Below, in pieces: positions 51,224 through 60,798 of a stretch of DNA of 64,000 nt. Position 1 is the stretch's first letter; every line of letters begins with the position of its first letter. Under the pieces are notes generated by a model, which was given only the letters and a program-made list of their open reading frames with translations, was not told the origin of the DNA and searched no databases. The DNA lies in assembly GCA_003635265.1 (NCBI GenBank), contig PYIZ01000044.1:1-64000 (forward strand), read 5' to 3'. The stretch is from Candidatus Poribacteria bacterium. GTDB lineage: Bacteria; Poribacteria; WGA-4E; PCPOR2b. The translations under genes were made by a program, and so were the position numbers.

Positions 51224-53134
51224 ATGAGTACATTCTACATTACAACGCCAATATACTACACCAACGCCGAGCCGCACGCCGGACACGCGTATACAACAAT
51301 CGCTGCTGATGTGCTTGCAAGATACCATCGCCTCAAAGGGGACGAGGTTTTCTTTCTGACCGGCGTGGACGAGCATGGGGAAAATATCCAAAAAATTGCT
51401 AACCAGAAAAACATCTCTCCACAGGCTTACTGCGATCAGATCGCTCCAACGTTCACGAAGCTTTGGGAAAGACTGAATGTATCTTATGACATCTTCCTGC
51501 GCACAACGAGCGAATTGCACAAAAGCGGTGTCCGAAAACTTCTTAACTCGCTTTATGAAACAGGAGATATATACAAGGGCAAATACGAAGGGTTCTATTG
51601 CCGTCCGTGCGAACGCTTTTTCACTGAAAAGGAACAGACCGAGGATAAGATCTGTCCAGTCCACAATTTACCTTTGGAATGGGTCGAGGAAGATAACTAC
51701 TTCTTCGCGCTTTCAAAATATCAAGATCCGCTGATTAAACATATCCACGACAATCCTGACTTTATTCAACCGGAGAGCCGTCGCAACGAGATGTTAAACG
51801 TGTTAGAGTCAGGGTTGGAGGATGTGAGCATCTCACGATCGTCCGTATCTTGGGGCATTCCCTTACCGTTCGACACAGAGCACATCTCTTATGTGTGGAT
51901 CGAAGCCTTGAGCAACTATGTCACCGCGCTCGATTATGCCCAGGATGGAGAAAGATTTCACAAATTCTGGCCCGCCGATGTTCATCTGATGGCAAAGGAC
52001 ATAGCGCGCTTCCACGCCCTGATATGGCCCGCTATGCTAATGGCGGTAAACCTGCCAGTTCCCAAAAAAGTGGTCGCCCACGGCTTCTTGACAAAGGATG
52101 GCGAAGCCTTGAGCAAAACGCTTGGCATCTTCATTGACATGGACACCGACATCGGGACCTACGGGTTGGATGCTTTCCGTTACTACCTGTTGCGGGAATT
52201 TAGTTTCGGAAATGATGGCGATTACCGACCAAGCCGCCTTGCTGCCCGTTATAACGCTGACCTCGCAAACGACCTTGGAAACTTGCTTAACCGGACGCTG
52301 GGTCTTGTCTCCAAAAACTTCGGTGGTATCCCTGAACCGACGACATCGGGTGAATTTGATGACGAGATTCAACAAATGGCGCGTGAAACGATTGAGAAGA
52401 TCGATGCCCTGATGGACGAACTGGTCTTCGATATGGCGTTGGAAACAATCTGGGAGTTTGTACGGCGGATTAACCGCTATATCCAGCAAACGGAGGTTTG
52501 GACGTTGGCAAGATCGGAAGAAACAAAGGGGCGTATGGGAACAATCCTCTATAACAGCATGGAAGCGCTGCGGGTTGTCGCTGTTCTAATCTCTCCCTTC
52601 ATGCCGGGCACCGCCAATCGCATCCGTCAACAGCTTGGACTGGCTGAGAGCTTCAACGATCAAGGATTGGATACGGTGGCTGAGTGGGGAGGCTTGCCTT
52701 CAGGACTGACACTCGGAAAGCCTGAACCAATTTTTCCAAGAAAGGATACCAAGAAGTCGAAGCAGGCAATTAAAGAAAAACCTGCCTCAACTGAACAGTC
52801 TGTTGATGATAATCTAATCTCTTTCGATCAGTTTCAGGAATTGGATCTGCGTGTCGCTGAAGTGATCGCTGCCGAGAAAGTTCCTAACGCAGATCGTCTC
52901 CTGAAGTTACAGGTCGATCTCGGAAGTGAGAAGCGTCAAATCGTTGCTGGCATCGCCGCACATTACACGCCCGAAGACCTTATTGGAAAACAGATTATTA
53001 TAGTTGCTAATTTGCAACCCGCCAAGATAAGGGGTATCGAATCGCAGGGGATGCTGCTCGCGGCTGAAGGTGGGAAAAAGTTGGCTGTGGTGACGCTTGA
53101 GAAGGATATGCCGCTGGGAGCACAAGTCCGATAA
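51224..53134 (+). CDS. metG: Methionyl-tRNA synthetase
   Basis: This class Ia synthetase (636 residues) has the HIGH-equivalent PHAGHAYT, GVDEHGENIQ, a zinc-binding region (CRPCERFF and ICPVHN), the WPAMLMA segment and the KMSKS-equivalent ALSKTLG. A linker with Lys-rich stretches (about 505-530) leads to a C-terminal EMAP/Trbp-like tRNA-binding domain (FDQFQELDLRVAEVIAAE, then ESQGMLLAA). The ATG at 51224 follows AAAGGA. It lies just downstream of the OLD-like gene, probably with its own expression signals. Confidence 0.96.
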   Translation: MSTFYITTPIYYTNAEPHAGHAYTTIAADVLARYHRLKGDEVFFLTGVDEHGENIQKIANQKNISPQAYCDQIAPTFTKLWERLNVSYDIFLRTTSELHKSGVRKLLNSLYETGDIYKGKYEGFYCRPCERFFTEKEQTEDKICPVHNLPLEWVEEDNYFFALSKYQDPLIKHIHDNPDFIQPESRRNEMLNVLESGLEDVSISRSSVSWGIPLPFDTEHISYVWIEALSNYVTALDYAQDGERFHKFWPADVHLMAKDIARFHALIWPAMLMAVNLPVPKKVVAHGFLTKDGEALSKTLGIFIDMDTDIGTYGLDAFRYYLLREFSFGNDGDYRPSRLAARYNADLANDLGNLLNRTLGLVSKNFGGIPEPTTSGEFDDEIQQMARETIEKIDALMDELVFDMALETIWEFVRRINRYIQQTEVWTLARSEETKGRMGTILYNSMEALRVVAVLISPFMPGTANRIRQQLGLAESFNDQGLDTVAEWGGLPSGLTLGKPEPIFPRKDTKKSKQAIKEKPASTEQSVDDNLISFDQFQELDLRVAEVIAAEKVPNADRLLKLQVDLGSEKRQIVAGIAAHYTPEDLIGKQIIIVANLQPAKIRGIESQGMLLAAEGGKKLAVVTLEKDMPLGAQVR

Positions 53135-53136
53135 CT

Positions 53137-53190
53137 ACGTGAAACGTAATGCGTAAAACGTGAAAGTAATTCGTTCATTGGTTAATTGAA
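53137..53190. repeat. Composite intergenic repeat (A-type then B-type)
   Basis: ACGTGAAACGTAATGCGTAA, AACGTGAAAG and then TTCGTTCATTGGTTAATTGA follow the metG stop within three bases. Same order as at 3137 and 42571. Confidence 0.6.
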
Positions 53191-53281
53191 CGGATGGATT
53201 TCAATGTATGGGGCGTGTTGACATTTTGAAGCTGCCCATTCGGCAAACGCTGTAATTATCAGGTAATCTGCCATAAGTAGC

Positions 53282-53513
53282 GCAAACTGTTAGTTTGCAG
53301 GCTGAGATCACAATCTAACAGATCGTGGTACAAAAATAGATTGTAGGTCTATATTCATATCTCGACAAAATACACAGCGTGGCGTGCAACAAGCCGGGTT
53401 CATTGAGCCAAAACTATCCCGCGCTGTGCTAGGGAGTGTCGATTTTGGAAAATCGACCTACAGAAGTCCAAAATCGTCTCTGATGTGTGAACAACGGGTT
53501 AGGAGACCTAACC
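53282..53513. repeat. Cluster of perfect palindromes in a 450-bp intergenic region
   Basis: Between metG and the PorV-like gene there is no ORF but several perfect hairpins. GCAAACT-GTT-AGTTTGC lies at 53282-53298. GTCGATTTT-GG-AAAATCGAC lies at 53438-53457. GGTTAGG-AGA-CCTAACC lies at 53497-53513. A wider CACAGCG/CGCTGTG pair lies at 53373-53379 and 53422-53428. They differ in sequence, so the site seems to have collected several palindromic repeat families. One or more might act as a bidirectional terminator between the convergent genes. Confidence 0.65.
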
Positions 53514-53592
53514 TCTACGAAGAACCAGGCGTTTGTGTGTCCCCTTGATTGTCTAATTGCGATGAAATGTCAACAGAACCTAGCAACCTGAG

Positions 53593-54651
53593 TTAAAACA
53601 ATCCAGAGATCGAAACCCGTTGTGAACTTCCGAGGTCATGTGCGTTGAAAGCGTAATCTGCGTAGAGCGCAGTTTCGCCAAAACGGAGGCGTATACCCGC
53701 ACCGGTTGAAGGCCTAGTTCCCTCTGCACCAATGCGGAGCGCAACTACATTAAACAGCCAATACTCCCCGCCAAAACGGAAAATGCTCTCGATCCCTCCA
53801 TCTACCTTGAGATCCTTCCGATCTGTCGCCAAGTCTACACCAAACGTCGCCTTGCCAATTACCGGGAATGAAATGCGGTAAGACAGACCGATTCGGAACT
53901 GACGATTGCGAGTGAATACCGGCTCGTCAGCAGTATTCCAGTGGATCTGTGTGCCGGTAGCATCTGCTAACATCGCTCCAATGTGGAGTCCATCAAGCGG
54001 CTTGAACATTAACCCGATGTCAAGCCCGAAGCCGTTTCCGCTGCTTTCAAAGAGTGATTGTCTGAGCAACTTCAGGTTGCCACCGATTGAAAGACTTGGG
54101 TGGATCCGACGCGCATAAGAGATTAGCAGCGCATTGTCTACGTTACTGAAATATCCCGCCACCTCCGGCCGATCGATGTACCACTCACCGGGATCCTTAA
54201 CCCCATCGCCATCCTTATCGAGAAAGTCCCCTAAGCGTCCATTGCCGTTGACATCCACAAAAGTGGTGTGGGGGATGTCGTCCACGCCGAGTCGGATCCA
54301 ACTGATGCCCGCGCTTCCGATGCCTTCGATCTGTTGAGCGTAACCCATGTAGTTATATTCTACCAACCCCTTGCTTAAAAAAACGCCCTGCCCTGTACCG
54401 AAGGAATCGGAATACATCATGACAAAGGCACGTCTTGGGATCTGAACAAGTCCAGCGGGATTCCAGTACGCTGCGGTAGCATCGTCTGCTACTGACACGA
54501 AGCTGCTCCCCATGCCCAAGGCACGTGCACCAACGCCGTGACTGAGAAATTCCGCTGCATGGCTCCCTTCCTCGGCGAATGCTAGCATCGACACGGTGGC
54601 GAAACCTAGGGCGACAGCGAACAAAAAGACAATTCGTCCTTTTTCAGACAT
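53593..54651 (-). CDS. PorV/PorQ-type outer-membrane beta-barrel protein
   Basis: The 352-residue protein has a signal peptide (residues 1-26, ending near AFAEE). The PorV/PorQ (UPF0164/FadL-like) hallmark GVGARALGMGSSFVSVADDATAAYWNPAGL is split here as GARALGMGS and AAYWNPAGL. The rest alternates hydrophobic beta strands, ending in a C-terminal SISGLF typical of barrels. A loop around residues 128-150 contains DVNGNGRLGD and DKDGDGVKDPGE, two EF-hand/dockerin-like calcium-binding motifs. PorV relatives help type IX secretion in Bacteroidetes; that role here is unproven. Confidence 0.82.
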   Translation of the reverse strand: MSEKGRIVFLFAVALGFATVSMLAFAEEGSHAAEFLSHGVGARALGMGSSFVSVADDATAAYWNPAGLVQIPRRAFVMMYSDSFGTGQGVFLSKGLVEYNYMGYAQQIEGIGSAGISWIRLGVDDIPHTTFVDVNGNGRLGDFLDKDGDGVKDPGEWYIDRPEVAGYFSNVDNALLISYARRIHPSLSIGGNLKLLRQSLFESSGNGFGLDIGLMFKPLDGLHIGAMLADATGTQIHWNTADEPVFTRNRQFRIGLSYRISFPVIGKATFGVDLATDRKDLKVDGGIESIFRFGGEYWLFNVVALRIGAEGTRPSTGAGIRLRFGETALYADYAFNAHDLGSSQRVSISGLF

Positions 54652-54710
54652 AAAAATCTATGATATTTTGCACTTTCCTTTTACATAAGCCATAGGTGGT
54701 AACTTTTATA

Positions 54711-55763
54711 CTATTCTTCGGAACTGACGGCAATCTTAATTACCATATCCCCTTCGAGCCGGTAGGTTCCGTTGAGTGCGTCAAACCCATCACGGACGCG
54801 GGAAAGCGGCAACTCATGGCTTACCATATCGGCAAACGGAAATTCGTCTTTCTCAAGGATTGGCAACCCACGCACAAAGTGTTCGGGGCGGCTACCCCAG
54901 ATCGCTTCAAGGCGGATATTTTTGCGCATCAGCAGTTGATTGATATTGAAATCGATTGAGCCCATATCCACAAAATGTCCTACCTCAACGAAGGTTCCAC
55001 TCTGCTTTACATAGCCCAAGCCTTCTGGGGTGGCGGGTAAGAATCCTGCGCATTCAAATACAACATCCGCTCCTGCCCCGCGCGGTGTTTCTGATTTGAC
55101 CAACTCCGTGCGCTCCTCGACAGAGGCCACATCCTCAATGTCGATTGTGACATCGGCACCCATCCGTTTCGCAAGTTCCAAACGTCTCGCAGGTCCGCCG
55201 ACGACGATTAGTTTCGCTGCACCGCTGATCTTTGCACAGATCAACGTAACTAACCCGATTGCCCCGGCACCCTGAACCACCACAGTGTCACCAATCTGCA
55301 CCTGACCGCGCATTACTGCGTGCACACCCACTGTGAACGGTTCTGTCATAACGGCAGCCTCTGGAGAGGCGTTAGTTTTGATGAAGCAGGTGTTCGGATA
55401 AGAGAGGTAAATATAGTCGGCAAACCCACCCCGAAAGTGGGGGGCGTCATCTGGATTCCATTGAAAGCCGTAGGCTCCATAGCTTGTCCCCGGAGCGAGG
55501 ATGACGCGATCGCCTTCACGAATCGGATTTCCCACATAGTCTGTTTTTACGCCTTCACCGATTGCATCAATGACACCGACATTTTCGTGACCGAGTAATA
55601 CTTCTCGATCGAATCCGTTCTGCCAGTTATGCAGATCTGTTCCACAGATCCCTGCCAATTCCTGCCGTAACAGCACCGTGTTCGGTGCCGGATCAGGCAC
55701 AGGATATTCACGAACATCAAAATCCTGTCCATGAGCAACCACTGCTCTACCTGTTCTTGCCAT
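54711..55763 (-). CDS. Zinc-type medium-chain alcohol dehydrogenase without structural zinc lobe
   Basis: The 350-residue MDR-family protein has catalytic-zinc residues in GICGTDLHNW and GHENVGVI, and the nucleotide-binding GAGAIG. The four-cysteine structural-zinc loop found in its neighbour family (for example at 22037-23053) is absent. Instead an LAPGTSYGAYGFQWNPDD insert is present. The ATG at 55763 has AAGGAG upstream; the frame extends further but without homology. The substrate is unknown. It lies divergent from the sialidase. Confidence 0.87.
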   Translation of the reverse strand: MARTGRAVVAHGQDFDVREYPVPDPAPNTVLLRQELAGICGTDLHNWQNGFDREVLLGHENVGVIDAIGEGVKTDYVGNPIREGDRVILAPGTSYGAYGFQWNPDDAPHFRGGFADYIYLSYPNTCFIKTNASPEAAVMTEPFTVGVHAVMRGQVQIGDTVVVQGAGAIGLVTLICAKISGAAKLIVVGGPARRLELAKRMGADVTIDIEDVASVEERTELVKSETPRGAGADVVFECAGFLPATPEGLGYVKQSGTFVEVGHFVDMGSIDFNINQLLMRKNIRLEAIWGSRPEHFVRGLPILEKDEFPFADMVSHELPLSRVRDGFDALNGTYRLEGDMVIKIAVSSEE

Positions 55764-55902
55764 TGTTCTTTCTCCTTGTATGATTTTGCGAAAAGGTTTA
55801 TAATACGTCGAAATCATCACGATTATACTAAAATTCACACGAGAGAGCAACGGAAAAACCACCCGCTACATTTTCATTCCCTGCCCAACGAAGTAATTAG
55901 GT

Positions 55903-55918
55903 GGTAACCTGTGTTACC
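55903..55918. promoter_or_regulatory. Inverted repeat GGTAAC-CTGT-GTTACC upstream of the sialidase
   Basis: A perfect six-base inverted repeat with a four-base centre, flanked by TAGGT and TAGGA, lies 17 bases before the sialidase start in the divergent promoter region. It could be a dimeric-repressor operator. Confidence 0.4.
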
Positions 55919-55935
55919 TAGGAGAACTTGACACA

Positions 55936-56877
55936 ATGTACAGTGCTGGAAAAATCTTTGAACAGCAACCCAACTTCCCTTCCTGTCACGCCTCAACAAT
56001 CACCGAACTCCCCAACGGTGATCTGCTTGCTGCGTGGTATGCCGGATCACGAGAGGGAGAGAAGGATGTTGCAATATTTACTTCGCGTCGTTTTTACGGC
56101 AGCGAAGGCTGGATCGACCCGGAAATGGTTGTGAACACCCCGGACTGCTCCGAAGGCAATCCTGTCTTGTTCGCCGATACAAATGATCAGATTTGGCTGT
56201 TCTACGTTACGATGTACGGCAACCGTTGGACACAGTGCAAGATGTATTATAAACGGTCAGGTACAATGGGCTATAGTTGGGATGAAAGTGTTGTGCTCCG
56301 TGAGGAATTGGGATGGATGACGCGCAACAAACCGATCTATCTCTCCAACGGCGAAATCTTGCTGCCTGTCTATGATGAACGCAATTGGCATTCGATGGTG
56401 ATGATTTCTGGAAATGGTGGTGAAACGTGGGACACGTATGGAGATGTGTCGAGTCGGAAGGGAGTCATCCAACCAACGGTTGTTGAACGAACTGACGGTA
56501 GCCTACTAATGCTAATGCGCAGTCGCGATGGGGAAATCTGGCGTTCCACCTCCACAGATTTAGGAAGGACTTGGGAGGCAGCGCAGCCGACAGATCTGCC
56601 GAACCCCAACAGTGGCGTTGATATGGCGCGCTTACACAACGGAAACATCGCGCTCGTCTACAATGACACACCACGCGGGCGGACACCCCTAACGGTCGCG
56701 CTATCGACCGACGAAGGGGAAACGTGGGAATATAAACAACATCTCGAAACCGAGGAGGGTGAATACTCCTATCCCGCCATTATCCAAACCCATGATGGCG
56801 GCATCCATATCACCTATACCTACCGACGTACTAGCATTATGCACGTTGAAGTCGACGAAGCGTGGATTCAGGAATAG
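55936..56877 (+). CDS. BNR-repeat sialidase-like glycosidase
   Basis: The 313-residue protein forms a six-bladed propeller of the sialidase superfamily. Asp-box motifs (SxDxGxTW) appear as SGNGGETW, STDLGRTW and STDEGETW. N-terminal SCHASTITELPNGDLLAAWYAG matches the BNR_2 type. No signal peptide or canonical RIP motif is seen, so the substrate need not be sialic acid; related proteins act on other sugars. A GGAG lies about 12 bases before the ATG. Confidence 0.85.
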   Translation: MYSAGKIFEQQPNFPSCHASTITELPNGDLLAAWYAGSREGEKDVAIFTSRRFYGSEGWIDPEMVVNTPDCSEGNPVLFADTNDQIWLFYVTMYGNRWTQCKMYYKRSGTMGYSWDESVVLREELGWMTRNKPIYLSNGEILLPVYDERNWHSMVMISGNGGETWDTYGDVSSRKGVIQPTVVERTDGSLLMLMRSRDGEIWRSTSTDLGRTWEAAQPTDLPNPNSGVDMARLHNGNIALVYNDTPRGRTPLTVALSTDEGETWEYKQHLETEEGEYSYPAIIQTHDGGIHITYTYRRTSIMHVEVDEAWIQE

Positions 56878-56929
56878 CGTGAATTGTTGATTGCATATAT
56901 TAAGAAATCAACCTATTCGTTTTTTCTTA

Positions 56930-56958
56930 TTGCCTTAAATGTTGAATTGTGATAGAAT
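56930..56958 (+). promoter_or_regulatory. Promoter for the radical SAM/Ecf gene run
   Basis: TTGCCT (56930-56935) and TAGAAT (56953-56958) are 17 bases apart in an AT-rich gap, 57 bases before the radical SAM start. Confidence 0.55.
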
Positions 56959-57015
56959 TAATCGCTTGATTAAATAAATTTCACAAATTACACACATAAT
57001 TGGAGATTGATTCAC

Positions 57016-59025
57016 ATGCCGAATGCCCTTTTTGTTTATCCCGAGTTTCCGCCATCGTATTGGGGCTATAAATATGCCTTGGACTTTGCGGGCAAAAAAT
57101 CGGCTATGCCGCCGCTCGGATTGTTGACTGTTGCTGGGATGTTCCCGAAGAATTATCAACTCAAAGTCGTTGATATGAATGTTAATACCTTGACAGATGC
57201 GGACATCGATTGGGCGGACGTCGTCTTAACATCCACGATGGTTGTCCAAAAAGAATCACTGTATGAAGTCATTCAGCGATGTAACCGGGCTGGAGTTCCT
57301 ATCGTCGCTGGTGGACCCCACCCAACTTCCTATCATGACAATATAAGAGAGGAAGCAGAGGGAGAGGTTGATCACTTTTTCTTTGGTGAGGTGGAAGAAA
57401 TATTTGAGGATTTTCTCACAGATTTCGAGGCGGGAGCTGCCAAAGATGTATACAAGGAAAAGAGAAAGCCGGATGTCACAATAACACCCCCGCCCCGTTA
57501 TGATCTTATTAATATACATGACTACGGTTCAATGGCACTTCAATTTTCGCGTGGATGTCCCTTTGACTGCGAGTTTTGCGATATTACCAAACTGTTTGGT
57601 CGTGTGCCACGTACCAAGAGCAATGAGCAGATGCTGACAGAGTTTGATATGCTTTACCGGCTCGGTTGGCAGGGATCACTCTTTGTAGTTGATGACAATT
57701 TTATCGGGAATAAGCGGGATGCGATGCGTCTGCTCCCTGAAGTGATCTCGTATCAAAAGGAAAGGGATTTTCCGTTCAAGCTGTTCACCGAAGCCAGCGT
57801 GAACCTCGTCGAAATTCCAGAGATGCTCGATGCGATGAGCGATGCCGGCTTTGACATGGTATTCTTGGGGATCGAAAGCCCGAATGAAGATGCGCTGTTG
57901 ATGACCAAGAAGAAACAGAATACCAACAAAGAAGAAGATGCAGGCAGCTATTTACTCCGTGCAATTCGCACAATACAAAACAGTGGCATAGAAGTGACGG
58001 GGGGTTTCATTATCGGCATGGATGGGGACAAAGAATTTGATTCGCATATTCGGTTTATTCAAGAAGCCGGTGTTCCTATGGCGATGGCAGGCTTGCTGAC
58101 CGCTTTGAAAGAGACCAATCTCTATCATCGGCTCCAAAGTGAAGGGCGCCTGCTCGACGAATCCACAGGAAACAACACTGACATCACGTTAAATTTTGTG
58201 CCCGAACTTCCACGAGAACATCTTATTGCTGAATATAGACGGGTCGTTTCCACCCTGTACGACCCGACCTTGGAGAACTATTTTGAACGCTGCCTCACGT
58301 TGATTAAGAATCTAAAGCCGGTCAAACATTCGGGACAAAAGATTGGCAAGATGGAGTTAATGGCTGTCGCTCGGTCTCTTAAACGACAACTTTTCTCCAA
58401 ACAGGGCCCAGCGTACCTTCGCTTCTTGATAAACGTGATCAAAGATTACCCAAGTATGCTCGATAAAGCGATACGTCTCGCCATCCACGGGTATCATTTC
58501 GAGAAAATGACCAGTCAGACGGTTGCTGTCGATAATTTCAAGCAGTATCTGACGCAAGAGATTAGTGCCTTTGAGGAGATTGTGTCTGACCCCCAATCGC
58601 ATCGGGATTCCGAGGGACTTGTTAGAGCAGGCGTGAGTCGCATTGGCGAGATTCGTTCGCATGCACAAGAACTCCTAGCCCGTGTTTATGCACAATATGA
58701 AGACATCCATGAAGACTTTAGATATAATGTGCGTGACGCGCTTGATGCCTTCCAAAAATCTGTGTTCAAGCACTATCTGGAGGCTGAGTTCGGTGCATTT
58801 AAGGAAACCGTTTCCCGGTTCGCCAGAGCGGGCGGCGATCGAATCAGTGAAGTTGGTGAGCATGCGGGTGAACTTTTGGCACGCGTCCATGCACAATACG
58901 AGCGGATTCATAAAGATTTTAGATATGGCATCCGCGATTCGCTCATCTCTTTCCAAGAATCTGTAAAATCTCACTTGGATCAACTTGTGGGTCCAGTCCC
59001 AATCGAAATCAAGAGTTTCGACTAG
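57016..59025 (+). CDS. B12-binding-domain radical SAM protein (DUF4070 type) with duplicated helical tail
   Basis: The 669-residue protein has an N-terminal cobalamin-binding-like Rossmann domain (about 1-140; GGPHPTSYHD), then a radical SAM core with CxxxCxxC at Cys181, 185 and 188 (GCPFDCEFC). GGFIIGMDGD marks the SAM-binding strand. A DUF4070-like region follows to about residue 490. The last ~130 residues hold two similar helical units, each with HAxELLARVxAQYExIHxDF then RYxxRDxLxxFQxSV. The units look duplicated, probably coiled-coil or phasin-like. The ATG at 57016 has GGAG ten bases upstream. The substrate is unknown; relatives methylate or rearrange lipids and other small molecules. 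Confidence 0.85.
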   Translation: MPNALFVYPEFPPSYWGYKYALDFAGKKSAMPPLGLLTVAGMFPKNYQLKVVDMNVNTLTDADIDWADVVLTSTMVVQKESLYEVIQRCNRAGVPIVAGGPHPTSYHDNIREEAEGEVDHFFFGEVEEIFEDFLTDFEAGAAKDVYKEKRKPDVTITPPPRYDLINIHDYGSMALQFSRGCPFDCEFCDITKLFGRVPRTKSNEQMLTEFDMLYRLGWQGSLFVVDDNFIGNKRDAMRLLPEVISYQKERDFPFKLFTEASVNLVEIPEMLDAMSDAGFDMVFLGIESPNEDALLMTKKKQNTNKEEDAGSYLLRAIRTIQNSGIEVTGGFIIGMDGDKEFDSHIRFIQEAGVPMAMAGLLTALKETNLYHRLQSEGRLLDESTGNNTDITLNFVPELPREHLIAEYRRVVSTLYDPTLENYFERCLTLIKNLKPVKHSGQKIGKMELMAVARSLKRQLFSKQGPAYLRFLINVIKDYPSMLDKAIRLAIHGYHFEKMTSQTVAVDNFKQYLTQEISAFEEIVSDPQSHRDSEGLVRAGVSRIGEIRSHAQELLARVYAQYEDIHEDFRYNVRDALDAFQKSVFKHYLEAEFGAFKETVSRFARAGGDRISEVGEHAGELLARVHAQYERIHKDFRYGIRDSLISFQESVKSHLDQLVGPVPIEIKSFD

Positions 59026-59052
59026 TCTGTCTAAGTTATACCTCTCGAAACC

Positions 59053-60798
59053 ATGGGCAGCATCGAAATTGAAAATCTCCACTTCACCTACCCCAGTCGC
59101 AATACGCCAACTTTACGCGGAATAGATGCCAGGGTTAACCCCAAAGCGTTTATTCTGCTCACAGGTCCCACGGGCTGCGGCAAATCAACACTTCTACGGA
59201 CGTTAAATGGCTTGATTCCTCACGCTTCAGGAGGAAAGTTGACTGGTAACGTCCGTGTCAACGGTACAGGGGTTTCCGAGCAGCCAATCGCTGTGACATG
59301 CCAACAAGTAGGGCTGTTATTCCAGAATCCTGAAGAGCAACTCTTTTGCATCATCGTAGAAGATGAAATCGCATTTGGATTAGAGAATCTAGGACTTTCC
59401 TCCCACGAAATCGATCGCCGAATTGATTCTGCATTGGCGCAGGTCGGACTTGCTGGATTCAGGAATCGTCAAATCGCTGCGCTATCAAGTGGACAGAAAC
59501 AACGAGTTGCTCTTGCGTGCGTCTGCGCAATGCAACCACAAATCCTTTTGCTCGACGAACCGACCAGCTATCTCGACCCACAAGCCACTCATGACATCCT
59601 TAAAATTATCCGTGAGTTGAATAGAAAGCTCGGGATTACCGTTATTGTTGCGGGACATCAGGTCAATGAGATAGCACCGCTGTGTAGCCGGGTGTGGCTT
59701 ATGAATGACGGTAAGCTGGTTTCCAACTTGCCGATAGATCAAGCGTTTACAGATCTTGAGCGTTACTCCCAACTCGGTGTGCAGGTTCCAGAACTCGCGC
59801 AAGTTGCAGAACAGCTCGGCTATTCTGAGCGCCCATTGACTCTGAACCACGCCGCACAGCTTTTTGTAAACTCAACTCCGGATTCAACGCAACCTCGATC
59901 TCATCGGGATAAACTATCTAGCGGTCTTATCAGTTCTAACGCCTCATCAACGGATCCAACGCCTGTTCCAACTCAAACCACTCCCTCCAATCCTGATAGC
60001 ATTTTGGCAGAGGTTCAAAATCTCTCTTTTCGTTATCCACAGACTTCTGTTGATGTCCTGAAAAATATCTCCTTTCAAATTAAGGGTGGTGAGGTCATCG
60101 CGATTATGGGAGCAAACGGATCAGGGAAGACAACGTTGCTTTTACATCTGATTGCACTCCTACGCCCATCAGAGGGACAGGTCTTCGTCAAGGATCAGGA
60201 TACCCGGCGTTGTAAGCCACGCCATCTTGCGGGTCAAGTGGGGATTGTTTTCCAAAATCCGGACCTATTGCTGCAAGCATCAACCGTATCCGAGGAGGTG
60301 GCTTTCGGTCCAAAGAACTTCAGGCTATCCCGTCAGGAAGTAGAGGAACGACTCGAAGAGATCTTGTTGATGTTTGACTTGGAAATCCTCAAAGCGGAAG
60401 CACCTTACGCACTTTCACGAGGGCAGCGCCAACGCACCGCAGTCGCTGCGAGTTTTTCCCTTTATCCGGATCTTCTCCTTCTTGATGAACCGACAACGGG
60501 TCAGGATTACTATCACCTGCAACAACTTATGCAGATGCTTAACAACACTACAAAGGCACAGAACAGAACAGTGATCTTCTGTACCCACGATGCGCGCCTC
60601 ACACTAGAATACGCGAGTCGAGTATTGCTGCTTCATCGCGGAGAACTCATCTTCGATGGAACACCTGACACCGCTTTTGCAAATCCTGAACGCTTAGAAC
60701 AGGCGTCGCTTGTCCCACCACTGACGATGCAACTACAGAGGCCCCAAAATGACAAAACTTCATCCTCACACGAAAATCCTCCTCCTCGCAATCGTTAG
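59053..60798 (+). CDS. Fused energy-coupling-factor ATPase (EcfA-EcfA')
   Basis: One polypeptide of 581 residues carries two ABC ATPases. Domain 1 has Walker A GPTGCGKST, Q-loop FQNPEEQLF, signature LSSGQKQR and Walker B ILLLDEPTS. Domain 2 (from about 320) has GANGSGKTT, FQNPDLLL, LSRGQRQR and LLLLDEPTT. The linker is Ser/Thr/Pro-rich and includes a palindrome-derived stretch at 59898-59917. FQNPExQLF and FQNPD are typical of vitamin/metal ECF transporters. The gene overlaps the EcfT gene by 50 bases. The substrate-binding S protein is not in the window. Confidence 0.92.
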   Translation: MGSIEIENLHFTYPSRNTPTLRGIDARVNPKAFILLTGPTGCGKSTLLRTLNGLIPHASGGKLTGNVRVNGTGVSEQPIAVTCQQVGLLFQNPEEQLFCIIVEDEIAFGLENLGLSSHEIDRRIDSALAQVGLAGFRNRQIAALSSGQKQRVALACVCAMQPQILLLDEPTSYLDPQATHDILKIIRELNRKLGITVIVAGHQVNEIAPLCSRVWLMNDGKLVSNLPIDQAFTDLERYSQLGVQVPELAQVAEQLGYSERPLTLNHAAQLFVNSTPDSTQPRSHRDKLSSGLISSNASSTDPTPVPTQTTPSNPDSILAEVQNLSFRYPQTSVDVLKNISFQIKGGEVIAIMGANGSGKTTLLLHLIALLRPSEGQVFVKDQDTRRCKPRHLAGQVGIVFQNPDLLLQASTVSEEVAFGPKNFRLSRQEVEERLEEILLMFDLEILKAEAPYALSRGQRQRTAVAASFSLYPDLLLLDEPTTGQDYYHLQQLMQMLNNTTKAQNRTVIFCTHDARLTLEYASRVLLLHRGELIFDGTPDTAFANPERLEQASLVPPLTMQLQRPQNDKTSSSHENPPPRNR

